Positions 27,625 to 36,982 of a stretch of 64,000 nt of DNA are shown in pieces. The notes beneath the pieces were generated by a model that saw only the letters and a list, made by a program, of their open reading frames with translations, did not search any database and was not told the DNA's origin. Every line of letters starts with the position of its first letter. The stretch's first letter is position 1. A program made the translations under genes and the position numbers. This DNA is from CAKRJP01 sp963597615 (GTDB lineage Bacteria; Bacillota; Clostridia; Lachnospirales; Lachnospiraceae), in NCBI GenBank assembly GCA_963597615.1, contig CAVBQS010000012.1:14141-78140 (forward strand), read 5' to 3'.

Positions 27625-28363
27625 CGACGAAGCCCCCATTCGCAAAGCCCTATCTCAAACCATCAACTGGCCTTTACTAGACTGTGAAATCTATGACACA
27701 TCTTCCAATGGTAAAGATGCCATAAAAAAACTAGAGCAAGAACAGATTGATCTTGTGATTACAGATGTGAAAATGCCTCTCATCGACGGCATTGAATTAT
27801 CCAGATATATTTATGAGCAGCATCTCCATACCCGTGTAATCATTCTTTCCGGATATGCAGAATTCACCTATGCCCAGTCTGCCATTCAATATCAGGTATC
27901 TAAATATCTATTAAAACCTGTATCAAAAGATCAATTAATTGAAGCTGTAAAAGACGTTCTTAAAAACAAACTAGAATCAAGCGAAACAGATTCAACTACT
28001 AATATTGAAAGTAATACTGCCGGCAGTGCAGCGTCATACAGTTTTTTTGTAAAGCAAGCATTAACCTATATAAATGCGCATTTAACAGAGGATTTATCCT
28101 TGGACACTATTGCCAAAAATTCTCATAGTAATGCCTCTTACCTAAGTCGCATGTTCAAGAAAGAAGTAGGAAAATCTCTCATTACGTACATTACAGATCA
28201 AAGGATTGAAAAAGCGAAAACACTTTTACATACAGACATGCGCACCTCTGAAATCTCCATTGCTGTAGGAATCCAGGACCCGGCATATTTTTCTGTTTTA
28301 TTCAAAAAATATACTGGCATGAGTCCAAAACAATTTCGTGGAAACAGGGCTATCCAATCATAG
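27599..28363 (+). CDS. YesN-type response regulator with AraC DNA-binding domain
   Basis: 254 aa, shorter than the ~500-aa YesN proteins because the region between domains is minimal. Receiver domain: VLIVDDEAPIRKAL, VITDVKMPLIDG with phospho-acceptor Asp ~56, and KPVS with Lys. AraC-type HTH in residues ~150-250: NSHSNASYLSRMFKKEVG and the second helix pair AVGIQDPAYFSVLFKKYTGMSPKQFR. AAGGAGA is 7 nt before the ATG, inside the end of the kinase gene. The likely target is the divergent sugar importer operon. Confidence 0.93.
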   Translation: MSYKVLIVDDEAPIRKALSQTINWPLLDCEIYDTSSNGKDAIKKLEQEQIDLVITDVKMPLIDGIELSRYIYEQHLHTRVIILSGYAEFTYAQSAIQYQVSKYLLKPVSKDQLIEAVKDVLKNKLESSETDSTTNIESNTAGSAASYSFFVKQALTYINAHLTEDLSLDTIAKNSHSNASYLSRMFKKEVGKSLITYITDQRIEKAKTLLHTDMRTSEISIAVGIQDPAYFSVLFKKYTGMSPKQFRGNRAIQS

Positions 28364-28373
28364 AAAGTCATAT

Positions 28374-28413
28374 AAAAGAAGGAGGAAAAAGCCGCGCTTT
28401 TTCCTCCTTCTTT
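28374..28413. terminator. Bidirectional terminator between the response regulator and punA
   Basis: AAAGAAGGAGGAAAAAG and CTTTTTCCTCCTTCTTT form a perfect 17-bp stem with a 5-nt loop, between two convergent genes. Confidence 0.9.
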
Positions 28414-28428
28414 TGTATCCATATTTTA

Positions 28429-29250
28429 TTAAATATTTGTCACAATAGCCGTTACCAATTCTTTAAATTGCACTGCTACCCGGTCTGCAGTCTCCTGCAC
28501 TTCCTTGTGATCAAGCTTCACGTTATTCATGCCTGCTGCAAGGTTGGTGATGCAGGAAATTCCACAAATTTCCATTCCCATGTGGCGGGCTGCTACTGCC
28601 TCGCAGGCAGTGCTCATTCCCACTGCATCTCCGCCCCAGCTTCTGCACATACGGATTTCTGCTGGGCTTTCATAGGCCGGTCCTGTAAACTGTACGTAAA
28701 CTCCTTCCTGAATTGGAATGTTAAGGTTTTTAGCCTGGGTCCTAATAATCTCCTGGATGCGCTTGCTGTATACTTCACTCATATCCGGGAAGCGAACCCC
28801 AAGTTCATCGATGTTTGCTCCAATCAGTGGGCTTGGTACTGCAGATGTAATGTGATCTGTGATCATCATGAAATCTCCTGGATGGAAGTCAAAGTTTACA
28901 CCGCCTGCTGCATTGGTAAGCACCAGTTTCTTGGCTCCCATCATTCCCATTAAACGGGTAGGAAGTACCACATCCGTCATTGGATAGCCTTCGTAATAAT
29001 GCACTCTTCCCTGCATAATTACTACAGGTACATCCTTAACATAACCAAATACAAATCTTCCCTTATGGCCAGCTACTGTTGATGTAGGAAATCCTTCAAT
29101 ATCTGTATAATCAACGGTTGCCTCAATCTGAATTCCATCTGCATAATCTCCAAGTCCTGATCCTAAAATTAATGCCACCTCCGGCACAAAATCTGTTTTT
29201 GCACGGACACTTGCTAAACAAGTCTGTAACTTATCATATACTGCGCTCAT
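28429..29250 (-). CDS. punA: Purine-nucleoside phosphorylase
   Basis: 273 aa. It has LILGSGLGDYA at the phosphate site, AGHKGRFVFG, and TNAAGGVN with GDAVGMSTACEAVAARH at the base-binding part, which defines the trimeric PNP class (inosine/guanosine). It splits purine nucleosides with phosphate to the base and ribose or deoxyribose 1-phosphate. It is the last gene of the nucleoside operon, with the deoB product (phosphopentomutase) as the next enzyme in the pathway. Confidence 0.93.
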   Translation of the reverse strand: MSAVYDKLQTCLASVRAKTDFVPEVALILGSGLGDYADGIQIEATVDYTDIEGFPTSTVAGHKGRFVFGYVKDVPVVIMQGRVHYYEGYPMTDVVLPTRLMGMMGAKKLVLTNAAGGVNFDFHPGDFMMITDHITSAVPSPLIGANIDELGVRFPDMSEVYSKRIQEIIRTQAKNLNIPIQEGVYVQFTGPAYESPAEIRMCRSWGGDAVGMSTACEAVAARHMGMEICGISCITNLAAGMNNVKLDHKEVQETADRVAVQFKELVTAIVTNI

Positions 29251-29321
29251 ACTTTTTTCTCCTTCTTATAATTCTATCCTAGATTATTTCTATACTAGAT
29301 AAATGTTTCAAAAACACCCCT

Positions 29322-30053
29322 CTAGGCTCGATCGATCTTGCAATCCACCATTTGCCGTAAGCCTTCATACTGCTTCCGATTAATGTTAATTTGATTTCCG
29401 TATTTGGTAATCAAGCCTTCATCTGCAAATTTCTTCACCGCCCGGCTGACACTTTTTAGGCACAAACCTGTCTCATCTGCCATGCCCATCCGGCTCTCCC
29501 TAATATTCAAACTGTCATTTTGACTGAATTTCTCAAACCATTCTACAAAGAGAAAGGCCAAGCGATCTGCTCCCTGAAGGAATAGATACAAACGGTTTCT
29601 TCTGCCTTCCTCAAGGAGGGAATAGCAGGTTAATTTTGCCTCCAGGCGAAAGGCCTCCAAATCGGAAAATAGCCACTTTTCATATTGGCTTCTGGGAAGC
29701 TTAATTAAAATACACTCTGACTCTGTGCGCCAGGTGGTCTGGTAGGTTTTTAGGTCCATAAGAACCTCCATACCTCCCAGGGCAATGTTGGACTCCAACT
29801 TCATAAAGTCAAAGGCTACCCCGGAAATCCGATAGTCCGTTGCCTTTGCCCTTCCTTTTCCTACAAAGATAATGGTATCCGCCGGGGCATTTTCCCTAAT
29901 AAAGGTTGTCCCTGCAGGTACCTGCTCCACCTGTAAGGCATCTAAAAGCCACAGTGGCGCCGTGTGAAAATACTCCTCTAGCTGTTCTTGTCTTTCCTTG
30001 TCTACCAGCTTCATAAAGGGAAGCATTTCATGCAAATATCTATGCTCTTCCAT
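29322..30053 (-). CDS. Crp/Fnr family transcriptional regulator
   Basis: 243 aa. N-terminal cyclic-nucleotide-binding-fold (residues ~30-150) and a C-terminal winged HTH (~165-235) with the recognition-helix stretch GLCLKSVSRAVKKFADEGL. Residues Lys200, Ser203 and Arg204 occupy the positions of E. coli FNR Glu209, Ser212 and Arg213, so the FNR Glu is replaced by Lys. No N-terminal Cys cluster as in FNR, and no obvious cyclic-AMP arginine motif, so the effector is unknown. The gene overlaps the preceding YczE-like gene by 14 nt. Location inside the nucleoside operon suggests autoregulation, probably through the palindromes at 39899 and 40003. Confidence 0.85.
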   Translation of the reverse strand: MEEHRYLHEMLPFMKLVDKERQEQLEEYFHTAPLWLLDALQVEQVPAGTTFIRENAPADTIIFVGKGRAKATDYRISGVAFDFMKLESNIALGGMEVLMDLKTYQTTWRTESECILIKLPRSQYEKWLFSDLEAFRLEAKLTCYSLLEEGRRNRLYLFLQGADRLAFLFVEWFEKFSQNDSLNIRESRMGMADETGLCLKSVSRAVKKFADEGLITKYGNQININRKQYEGLRQMVDCKIDRA

Positions 30054-30687
30054 AAATACCCCTTAAATTCTCTCTTACTTTGTTCATCTGATCCGATAAA
30101 AACTGAATCACCGGTCCGGCACTAAGGGCTGTGATAATGGTGATTACCCCAAGTTTTCCTCCCAACAAGGTGCCAATTATAATACAGCTAATATCGAAGC
30201 CTATTTTCACATAGCGGTATTCCTTGTGTAAACGGTCTTTTAATACCATCACCACCCCCGTAAAGGGATCCAGGCCAATGTCTGCTGTAATATACATAGC
30301 CACCCCAGTGTACAAAAGAAGGCAGCCAATCACTGCACCTAAAATCTGAATTGGAAAGCTTTGAACCGGAAAGAGCAAATGATAGAGCTTTCCTCCCAAA
30401 CTTACAATGGCTCCATAGGGAATAATGTAGACAAAGGTTCCCACATTGATATAGTGCCTTCCTGTAAAGAAGACCAAAACCATCAAGGCTATATTTACAA
30501 TATTGGAAGCAAAGCCTAGCTGCTCAGAAGTTAGGCCTAAAACACTTCGGATTCCATCGTACATAATACCTACCGGGTCATTTCCAAGGGCTGCCGCCGC
30601 ATTAAAGGCCACCCCTACTCCAACTAGGACAATTCCCACAAACGCCAATAGGATCTCAGATAAATTTACATTTAATTTTTTCTTCAC
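30040..30687 (-). CDS. YczE/YyaS/YitT-like integral membrane protein
   Basis: 215 aa with about five hydrophobic helices. VAFNAAAALGNDPVGIMYDGI and ITADIGLDPFTGVVMVLKDRL carry the GxDP loop pattern of the family. It lies between deoB and the Crp/Fnr gene, overlapping the latter by 14 nt. Its presence in a nucleoside operon next to a regulator suggests a transport or sensing role, but the function is not known. A relative is at 3158-3805. Confidence 0.75.
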   Translation of the reverse strand: MKKKLNVNLSEILLAFVGIVLVGVGVAFNAAAALGNDPVGIMYDGIRSVLGLTSEQLGFASNIVNIALMVLVFFTGRHYINVGTFVYIIPYGAIVSLGGKLYHLLFPVQSFPIQILGAVIGCLLLYTGVAMYITADIGLDPFTGVVMVLKDRLHKEYRYVKIGFDISCIIIGTLLGGKLGVITIITALSAGPVIQFLSDQMNKVRENLRGIYGRA

Positions 30688-30698
30688 CTTCTGATCTC

Positions 30699-31889
30699 CT
30701 ACTGTAATTCATCTAAGATTGAGTGACCGATGGTTCCCTCTGGCATGTCTACTCCAAAGTTTTCTGCAATGGAGGCTCCGATTACTGCAAAGGTATCTGC
30801 TCCCGGGATTTCTCCTCCCTCTTTCATTGCCTTAGAGTAGGCAATAAATGGAACATACTCCCTGGTATGGTCTGTTCCGGTATAGGTTGGATCATTTCCA
30901 TGGTCTGCTGTTAAAATCAAAAGATCTTCCTCTTTTAATTTTTCGAGAAGGACTCCCAGATTCTTATCAAAGGCTTCGATTTCTTTTCCGTATCCGATTG
31001 GGTCTCTTCTATGTCCCCACTGGGCATCAAAGTCCACCAGGTTGGTAAAGCAAAGTCCATGAAAATCCTGGTCTGCAATCTCTATGGTCTGCTCCATACC
31101 ATGAACTGAACTTTTGGATTTGTTAGAAGCGGTAATACCTTCTCCACAGAAAATATCGTTAATCTTTCCCACGCTGATTACATCAAATCCTGCATCTTTT
31201 AGGGCATTTAAGGCGGTGGCTTCTGTAGGCTTTAAGGCATAGTCATGGCGGTTGCTGGTCCGCTTAAACTCTCCCTTTTTCTTTCCTACATAAGGTCTTG
31301 CAATGACTCTGCCTACTCGCCACTCATCTTTCATAGTGATTTCTCTTGCAATCTCACAGCAGCGATATAGATTTTCAAGGTCAAAGGTTTCCTCATTTCC
31401 ACAAATCTGCAGCACAGAATCTGCTGAGGTATAAACGATCATAGCTCCTGTAGCAATTTCTTCTTCCCCTAGTTCCTCAATAATTTCCGTACCGCTGGCA
31501 CTTTTATTACCAATGACTCTCTTGCCACAGCGCTCTTCTAATTCTTTAATAAGCTCTGGTGGAAATCCATGGTCTGTAAAGGTGATAAAGGGCTTCTCGG
31601 TTTTGATCCCCATCATCTCCCAGTGGCCTGTCATGGTATCTTTTCCGTTGCTGGCTTCTCTTAATTTGGTGAAGCGTCCTAGGGGTTTTTCTACCCCTTC
31701 CATGTCTCCTCCGGTGTGGAGATTAACCATTCCAAGTTTTTTTAAATTGGGAATGTCCAAAGTTTTCACAGTATCCAGGATATGACCGAAAGTATCTGCA
31801 CCTAGGTCCCCAAACTTGTCTGCATCCGGCGCGGCGCCAACACCCAGAGAATCCAAGACAATAACAAAAATTCTGTCGTAGTTTTTCAT
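30699..31889 (-). CDS. deoB: Phosphopentomutase
   Basis: 396 aa. Alkaline-phosphatase-like fold with metal sites VIVLDSLGVGAAPDA, the phospho-acceptor Thr in KDTMTGHWEMMG, LTADHGNDPTYTGTDHTREYVP, and LVDFDAQWGHRRDPIGYG. It interconverts ribose or deoxyribose 1-phosphate and 5-phosphate, linking punA/udp products to deoC. It sits 11 nt upstream of the YczE-like gene. Confidence 0.95.
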   Translation of the reverse strand: MKNYDRIFVIVLDSLGVGAAPDADKFGDLGADTFGHILDTVKTLDIPNLKKLGMVNLHTGGDMEGVEKPLGRFTKLREASNGKDTMTGHWEMMGIKTEKPFITFTDHGFPPELIKELEERCGKRVIGNKSASGTEIIEELGEEEIATGAMIVYTSADSVLQICGNEETFDLENLYRCCEIAREITMKDEWRVGRVIARPYVGKKKGEFKRTSNRHDYALKPTEATALNALKDAGFDVISVGKINDIFCGEGITASNKSKSSVHGMEQTIEIADQDFHGLCFTNLVDFDAQWGHRRDPIGYGKEIEAFDKNLGVLLEKLKEEDLLILTADHGNDPTYTGTDHTREYVPFIAYSKAMKEGGEIPGADTFAVIGASIAENFGVDMPEGTIGHSILDELQ

Positions 31890-31910
31890 ATTCGTCTACC
31901 TCTTCTCTTT

Positions 31911-32888
31911 TTATTTTGCTGTTAACTTCCGGTACAGCCTTTCCTTCACAGCATCATCTGCAAAGGCCGCATCTACTGCATTCTTCATTAGAAGCAGGAC
32001 CTCCTCATCCCGGACTCCGTATTGTTTTTGAATAAATTCCAGTTCCTTTACAAGGCTGGTATTGCTGACAGTTCGATTGTCTGTGTTTACTGTCACTCGA
32101 ACACCTGCGTCTAGGAACTCTCTAATTGGATAGTCTGCCATACTTGCAACTGCCTTAGTCTGCAAATTGCTAATAGGGCACATTTCCACTCCGATTTTTT
32201 TATCTGCCATAGACCTGATGAGGTCTTTATGACCTGTCATGGCGATTCCATGTCCCACTCTTGTGGCTCCTACCGTCACGGAATCTATAATATTCTGGGG
32301 ATTTCCGCACTCCCCTGCATGGAGGGTAAAGGGCATTCCCATGGCTTTTACTTCCAAAAACAAATCCATAAATTCGCTCATAGGAAAGGCCGCCTCAGCT
32401 CCTGCAAGGTCTGCCCCACAAACTCCCTGGCCCAAATATTCTCTGGCCACCTTGAGCATTCTTCGGTTTTCTTCTATGCTGTGATGACGCATGGCACAGG
32501 TTATAAGCCCATATTCTATACCAAATTCCTCTTTGCCCTTTTTAAGACCCCTAAGGGTGGCTTCGATCACTTCTCTACAGGACATAGCATCTGTTTCCGA
32601 CAATAGCGGTGCAAATCGAATCTCCCCGTAGCAAACATTTTCCCTGCTCATGTTCTTTAAAACATCGTAGGCTGCCTCCTCAAGTCCCTCAGGATCCATA
32701 ATGCACTGCCCCGGCAAATCAAATTTTTCTAAGTATTCCGCCAAGCTTTTGCAGTCATCTGACACACTCAGTTCCTCTGCCCTTACCGGTCTGCCTAATC
32801 TTTTCTCCACAAACTCCCGACTTAAGGAACCGTCCAGATGGCAATGTAATTCTATTTTCGGTAAATTCAATAATTCTTCTTGTGTCAT
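31911..32888 (-). CDS. add: Adenosine deaminase
   Basis: 325 aa. It has KIELHCHLDGSL (metal-binding HxH), TLHAGECGNP, GHGIAM and VTVNTDNRTVS, the standard adenosine deaminase signature set. It converts adenosine and deoxyadenosine to inosine forms that PunA can phosphorolyse. It is 21 nt upstream of deoB in the nucleoside operon. Confidence 0.93.
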   Translation of the reverse strand: MTQEELLNLPKIELHCHLDGSLSREFVEKRLGRPVRAEELSVSDDCKSLAEYLEKFDLPGQCIMDPEGLEEAAYDVLKNMSRENVCYGEIRFAPLLSETDAMSCREVIEATLRGLKKGKEEFGIEYGLITCAMRHHSIEENRRMLKVAREYLGQGVCGADLAGAEAAFPMSEFMDLFLEVKAMGMPFTLHAGECGNPQNIIDSVTVGATRVGHGIAMTGHKDLIRSMADKKIGVEMCPISNLQTKAVASMADYPIREFLDAGVRVTVNTDNRTVSNTSLVKELEFIQKQYGVRDEEVLLLMKNAVDAAFADDAVKERLYRKLTAK

Positions 32889-32951
32889 GATTTTCTCTCT
32901 CTAACTGTACTTGCTTTTCATTTACCTCTTTTAAGCTATATAAGCTAGCCC

Positions 32952-33371
32952 TTAAGCTAGATTTCCCGGTCCAAAACCTCTAGGCAAAAGTTCCTCTAGT
33001 GTAAAGATATCATAGTGGTCCTTATCTACTGCCAAAATAATCTGAAAGCTTTTTGGATTGCAAAATTCCATCATTACCTGTCTGCAAACACCGCAAGGGG
33101 ACGCATAGTCTGTAAGGATTCCATCCTTTCCCCCTACAATGCAAATGGCATCAAATTCCTTTACTCCCTGGCTGACAGCCTTAAAAAAGGCGGTTCTTTC
33201 TGCACAGTTTGTAGCAGTATAGCCTGCATTTTCGATGTTACATCCTGTGTAGATGCTTCCGTTTTTCGCAAGAAGGGCTGCACCTACCTTAAAATTAGAA
33301 TAGGGTGTATAGGAAAATTCAAGCATCTTAATGGCCTCATCTATTAACTTTTCTATCACTTGTTTTTCCAT
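32952..33371 (-). CDS. cdd: Cytidine deaminase
   Basis: 139 aa from the chosen start. It contains CNIENAGYTATNCAERTAFF with the catalytic Glu and a Cys zinc ligand, and PCGVCRQVMMEF with the other two Cys ligands, so it is the small homotetrameric form. It converts cytidine and deoxycytidine to uridine forms used by the uridine phosphorylase. GGGAG precedes the ATG at 33371 by 11 nt; an earlier in-frame ATG at 33389 has no ribosome binding site. Confidence 0.93.
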   Translation of the reverse strand: MEKQVIEKLIDEAIKMLEFSYTPYSNFKVGAALLAKNGSIYTGCNIENAGYTATNCAERTAFFKAVSQGVKEFDAICIVGGKDGILTDYASPCGVCRQVMMEFCNPKSFQIILAVDKDHYDIFTLEELLPRGFGPGNLA

Positions 33372-33416
33372 GTGATCTACATCTCCCATTTATATGTTTT
33401 TTATTGTTCCAAACTC

Positions 33417-34082
33417 CTAGTAACCAGTAGCTTCCTGTCCCTTTACAATCTTTACGATTCTGCTGGTTCCTAAACGGTCTGCTCCAAGCTCCATGAATTT
33501 TTCCGCATCCTCCAAAGAAGAAATGCCTCCGGCAGCTTTAATCTTTACATTTTCCCCTACATGATCTGCAAAAAGTTTAATATCCTCAAAGGTCGCTCCG
33601 CCGCCACCAAATCCTGTGGAGGTCTTAATATAATCGGCACCTGCCTTAGTTACGATCTCACACATCTTAATCTTTTCTTCCTCTGTAAGGAAACAAGTCT
33701 CAATGATTACTTTTAAAACCTTGTCCCCGCAGGCTGCCTTTAAGGTCTTAATCTCCTGCTCTACCAGATTATATTTTTTGTCCTTTAACCAGCCAACATT
33801 AATTACCATATCGATTTCTTCTGCTCCATTGGCTAAGGCTTCTTTTGTCTCAAATTCCTTGGTGCCTGTGGTAGTGTTTCCATTCGGGAACCCTACTACG
33901 GTACACACTGGAATCTTTCCTTCCATATAATCATAGGCTTCCTTTACATAGCAGGAAGGGATGCAAACAGAAGCTGTTTCGTATTTCATTGCATCATCAC
34001 AAATCTGCTTAATTTCTGCCCAGGTAGATGGCTGAAGCAGCAAGGTATGATCTACGTGTTTTAATAATTCTTTGATTTCCAT
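33417..34082 (-). CDS. deoC: Deoxyribose-phosphate aldolase
   Basis: 221 aa. Class I aldolase with VGFPNG, the Asp in EIDMVINVG, the Schiff-base Lys in DYIKTSTGFG, and KAAGGISSLEDA. It splits deoxyribose 5-phosphate to glyceraldehyde 3-phosphate and acetaldehyde, which brings deoxynucleosides into glycolysis. It lies 20 nt after the uridine phosphorylase gene and 28 nt before cdd. Confidence 0.95.
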   Translation of the reverse strand: MEIKELLKHVDHTLLLQPSTWAEIKQICDDAMKYETASVCIPSCYVKEAYDYMEGKIPVCTVVGFPNGNTTTGTKEFETKEALANGAEEIDMVINVGWLKDKKYNLVEQEIKTLKAACGDKVLKVIIETCFLTEEEKIKMCEIVTKAGADYIKTSTGFGGGGATFEDIKLFADHVGENVKIKAAGGISSLEDAEKFMELGADRLGTSRIVKIVKGQEATGY

Positions 34083-34102
34083 TTTTCTTCTCCCAATTTT
34101 CC

Positions 34103-34882
34103 TTAGTTTTTGGCATCCTCTTTGATTAAATTCCGGATAGCCTCAATAGCCACCTGAATGGCCCCGTCTGTATCATGTACCACTGGATTTTCAAGGCCTA
34201 ACTTCTCCCGTTCCTGATTGGCTACTACTAGGAAGCAAGAACCTGCTCTTGCCCGAAGCTTTCCTGCTGCAATAAAGAGGGCCGCCGATTCCATCTCAGA
34301 AGCTAAGCATCCCATCATCTTCCAAGCTTCCCATTTATTTAAAAGCTCGTAACCTGCAGGCATTTTTTCCGGCTCATGCTGGCCATAGAAGGCATCCTTG
34401 CACTGAACTACACCAGTGTGGAAGTTAAAGCCCTTTTCTTTGGCACCGACTACTAAGGCATTGGTCACATTTAAATCTGCCACTGCCGGATATTCAATAG
34501 GAGCATATTCTCTGCTGGTGCCTTCCATGCGGATGGCTCCTGTGGCAATGACAATGTCCCCACTTTTTACTTCTGTCTGCATGCCCCCACAGGTACCAAC
34601 CCGAAGGAAGGTATCTGCTCCACAGCGATACAACTCTTCCATAGCAATAGAGGCAGATGGTCCACCAATCCCCGTTGATGTAACACTGACCTTCACCCCG
34701 TCAAGGTTTCCTGTGTAGGTGATAAACTCCCTGTTATCTGCCACCAATACAGGGTTTTCAAAGTATTTTGCAATCTTTGCACAGCGTTTGGGATCTCCCG
34801 GCAAAATCACATATTTTCCAACCTCCCCAGGTGCCACCTGAATGTGGTACTGACGGTTTGGATCTTCTGAATAATTCTTCAT
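34103..34882 (-). CDS. udp: Uridine phosphorylase
   Basis: 259 aa. GDPKRCAKIAKYFENP for phosphate, TGIGGPSASIAMEEL, RVGTCGGMQ and SEMESAALF mark the NP-I family; the uridine phosphorylase subset has the substrate loop seen in the C-terminal half. It forms uracil and ribose 1-phosphate. It follows the second permease gene of the nucleoside importer. Confidence 0.9.
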   Translation of the reverse strand: MKNYSEDPNRQYHIQVAPGEVGKYVILPGDPKRCAKIAKYFENPVLVADNREFITYTGNLDGVKVSVTSTGIGGPSASIAMEELYRCGADTFLRVGTCGGMQTEVKSGDIVIATGAIRMEGTSREYAPIEYPAVADLNVTNALVVGAKEKGFNFHTGVVQCKDAFYGQHEPEKMPAGYELLNKWEAWKMMGCLASEMESAALFIAAGKLRARAGSCFLVVANQEREKLGLENPVVHDTDGAIQVAIEAIRNLIKEDAKN

Positions 34883-34921
34883 ACAATCAACACCCTCTCT
34901 TAATTTCTTAACATTTAATTT

Positions 34922-35863
34922 CTAGCGCTGTCCCTTATCATATGGAATACCTTCTGCCTTTGGCGCTCTGGAATTTCCAGATACAAAGATCAGTACTACC
35001 AAGGAAATGATATAAGGAAGCATATTATACAGGGTACTTGGAAGTTTTAAAGCCTCCAAAAATGGGAATCCTGTATATACATTGGACAGGGCTCTAAAGA
35101 GTCCGAAAAGCACTGCTGCACCACCGATATTTAAAGGCTTCCACTGACCAAAGATCATAACTGCCAAGGCTAAGAAACCAAATCCGGCAACACCATTTTC
35201 AAACTTCCACTCACTAACACCGGCAGTAATATACACAAGACCACCCAGACCACCTAAAGCACCAGAGATTAAGACTCCTGCATAGCGCATCTGATACACG
35301 CTAATACCCATAGCATCTGCAGCCTGAGGATGCTCACCACAAGCCATAAGGCGAAGACCAAATTTTGTCTTATAAAGTACGATATAGGAAGCAATTAAAA
35401 GCAAGAGGGCAATCAACATAAACCAGCTAAACTCAAATTTTCCAATATTTAATAAAAATGCCTTCTTTGCCGCCTTGTAATTTACAGTAGAAGAAACATT
35501 GTCTGCACTTTCTGCTGTGTTAATGGCTCTTACAATAACTACTGCCACTGCAGGTCCAAGAAGATTAAGGGCCGTACCAACCAAGGTTTGATCAGCATTA
35601 AAATGAATGGCAGCTACCCCAAGAAGCATAGAAAAAATCATTCCTACCAGGACACTTCCTAAGATTACTAAAAGAATTGTCAAAGGAGCTGGCAAGGAAT
35701 CAGTAATATATTTCATTACCAGGGCGCCTCCTAAGGCTCCCATAACCATGATTCCCTCAAGTCCAATATTAATAACACCACTGTGCTCGGAAAAACATCC
35801 ACCAAGAGCAACCAAAAGTAATACGGATGCAAAGATTAAGGTATATTGAAGTAACAGTACCAT
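34922..35863 (-). CDS. nupQ: Nucleoside ABC transporter permease (NupQ/BmpD type)
   Basis: 313 aa with about eight hydrophobic segments. GGCFSEHSGVINIGLEGIMVMGAL, AIHFNADQTLVGTALNL and GEHPQAADAMGIS are the usual signature of the smaller permease of the BMP nucleoside importer, comparable with B. subtilis NupQ. Its ATG and the stop of the upstream gene share one base. Pairs with the permease encoded upstream and the ATPase to import nucleosides. Confidence 0.88.
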   Translation of the reverse strand: MVLLLQYTLIFASVLLLVALGGCFSEHSGVINIGLEGIMVMGALGGALVMKYITDSLPAPLTILLVILGSVLVGMIFSMLLGVAAIHFNADQTLVGTALNLLGPAVAVVIVRAINTAESADNVSSTVNYKAAKKAFLLNIGKFEFSWFMLIALLLLIASYIVLYKTKFGLRLMACGEHPQAADAMGISVYQMRYAGVLISGALGGLGGLVYITAGVSEWKFENGVAGFGFLALAVMIFGQWKPLNIGGAAVLFGLFRALSNVYTGFPFLEALKLPSTLYNMLPYIISLVVLIFVSGNSRAPKAEGIPYDKGQR

Positions 35864-36981
35864 TATTTTGTTCCTCCTTTCTTTTCCTCTCTCTTATCTA
35901 AGTAACGGTTTAACCACAGCCTAAAGAAGAATACAAATCCACACAGGTAAATAATTACCGCAGAGATTAAATCTGAAATCTGTGTACAGTACATAGTCTT
36001 ATCTACATAGCTACCACCACTGGTAATATGCTGAATGAAATAAGATGCAAAGATGGTTCCAATGGGGTGAAGACCTCCAAGGAAGGCTGCCGCAATTCCG
36101 TTAAATCCCATACTTGGAACGCTGGTTTGCTGTACCTGCCAGGTTTCAATTCCACTTAAGTAAAATACTGCTGCTCCAAGTCCTGCAAAGGCTCCGGCGA
36201 TCATCATGGTAAGGATAATATTTCTCTTTTCTTTCATACCACAGTATTTTGCAGCATTTTTATTCATACCGGTTGCCTTAAGCTCATAGCCAAAAGTAGT
36301 CTTCTCTAAAATCACCCAAACTAAAATCGCCATTAAGAAGGCAATTACCAAACCGATAGTTACAAATTCATTATTAGAAAACAACTGATTTAATCCACAG
36401 TTTGGAAGAAGAGCACTTTTATTTCCACTGGAAAGATCCACAGTATAAGGCGTAGACTCTGCCTTTACCTGGCTTAGCAGCATATTTACCGCATAGAGGG
36501 AAATCCAGTTTAACATGATGCAGGAAATAACTACATTTACGTTAAAATAAGCCTGAAGGGCTCCGGCGATTCCTCCAATAATTGCTGCAATAACCACAGC
36601 TGCCAATAAACATACATACCAGGGCATGTTAAATTTCAAGGCAAAATAAAGGGAAGCGCCAGCTCCTACTACATACTGTCCTGCTGCACCAATGTTAAAA
36701 AGTCCAACCTTATAAGCAAAAAGTACAGATAAAGCACACAAAAGTAAAGCAGAAGTCTTAACCATAGTTGTTCCTGCATATTTTAAAACTGCCACGGAAC
36801 TTGGATAATAAAAGTAATTTTTAAGAATGGCTAAAATTGCTTCTGTAGCTCCTGCCGGATTAATAATCAAAAGAACGATATATCCTACTAAAAGACCTAA
36901 GATAATACAGAGAATAGAGGCGATAATGGTCTGTACTCCACTATTTCTTAGAATACTTTCTTTTTTCTTAGACTGATTCAT
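35863..36981 (-). CDS. nupP: Nucleoside ABC transporter permease (NupP/BmpC type)
   Basis: 372 aa with about nine hydrophobic segments. VGLFNIGAAGQYVVGA, NVNVVISCIMLNW, and ATGMNKNAAKYCGM are typical of the larger BMP-system permease. It starts 1 nt after the stop of the ATPase gene and shares a base with the next permease gene, so translation is tightly linked. Confidence 0.88.
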   Translation of the reverse strand: MNQSKKKESILRNSGVQTIIASILCIILGLLVGYIVLLIINPAGATEAILAILKNYFYYPSSVAVLKYAGTTMVKTSALLLCALSVLFAYKVGLFNIGAAGQYVVGAGASLYFALKFNMPWYVCLLAAVVIAAIIGGIAGALQAYFNVNVVISCIMLNWISLYAVNMLLSQVKAESTPYTVDLSSGNKSALLPNCGLNQLFSNNEFVTIGLVIAFLMAILVWVILEKTTFGYELKATGMNKNAAKYCGMKEKRNIILTMMIAGAFAGLGAAVFYLSGIETWQVQQTSVPSMGFNGIAAAFLGGLHPIGTIFASYFIQHITSGGSYVDKTMYCTQISDLISAVIIYLCGFVFFFRLWLNRYLDKREEKKGGTK

Positions 36982-36982
36982 C

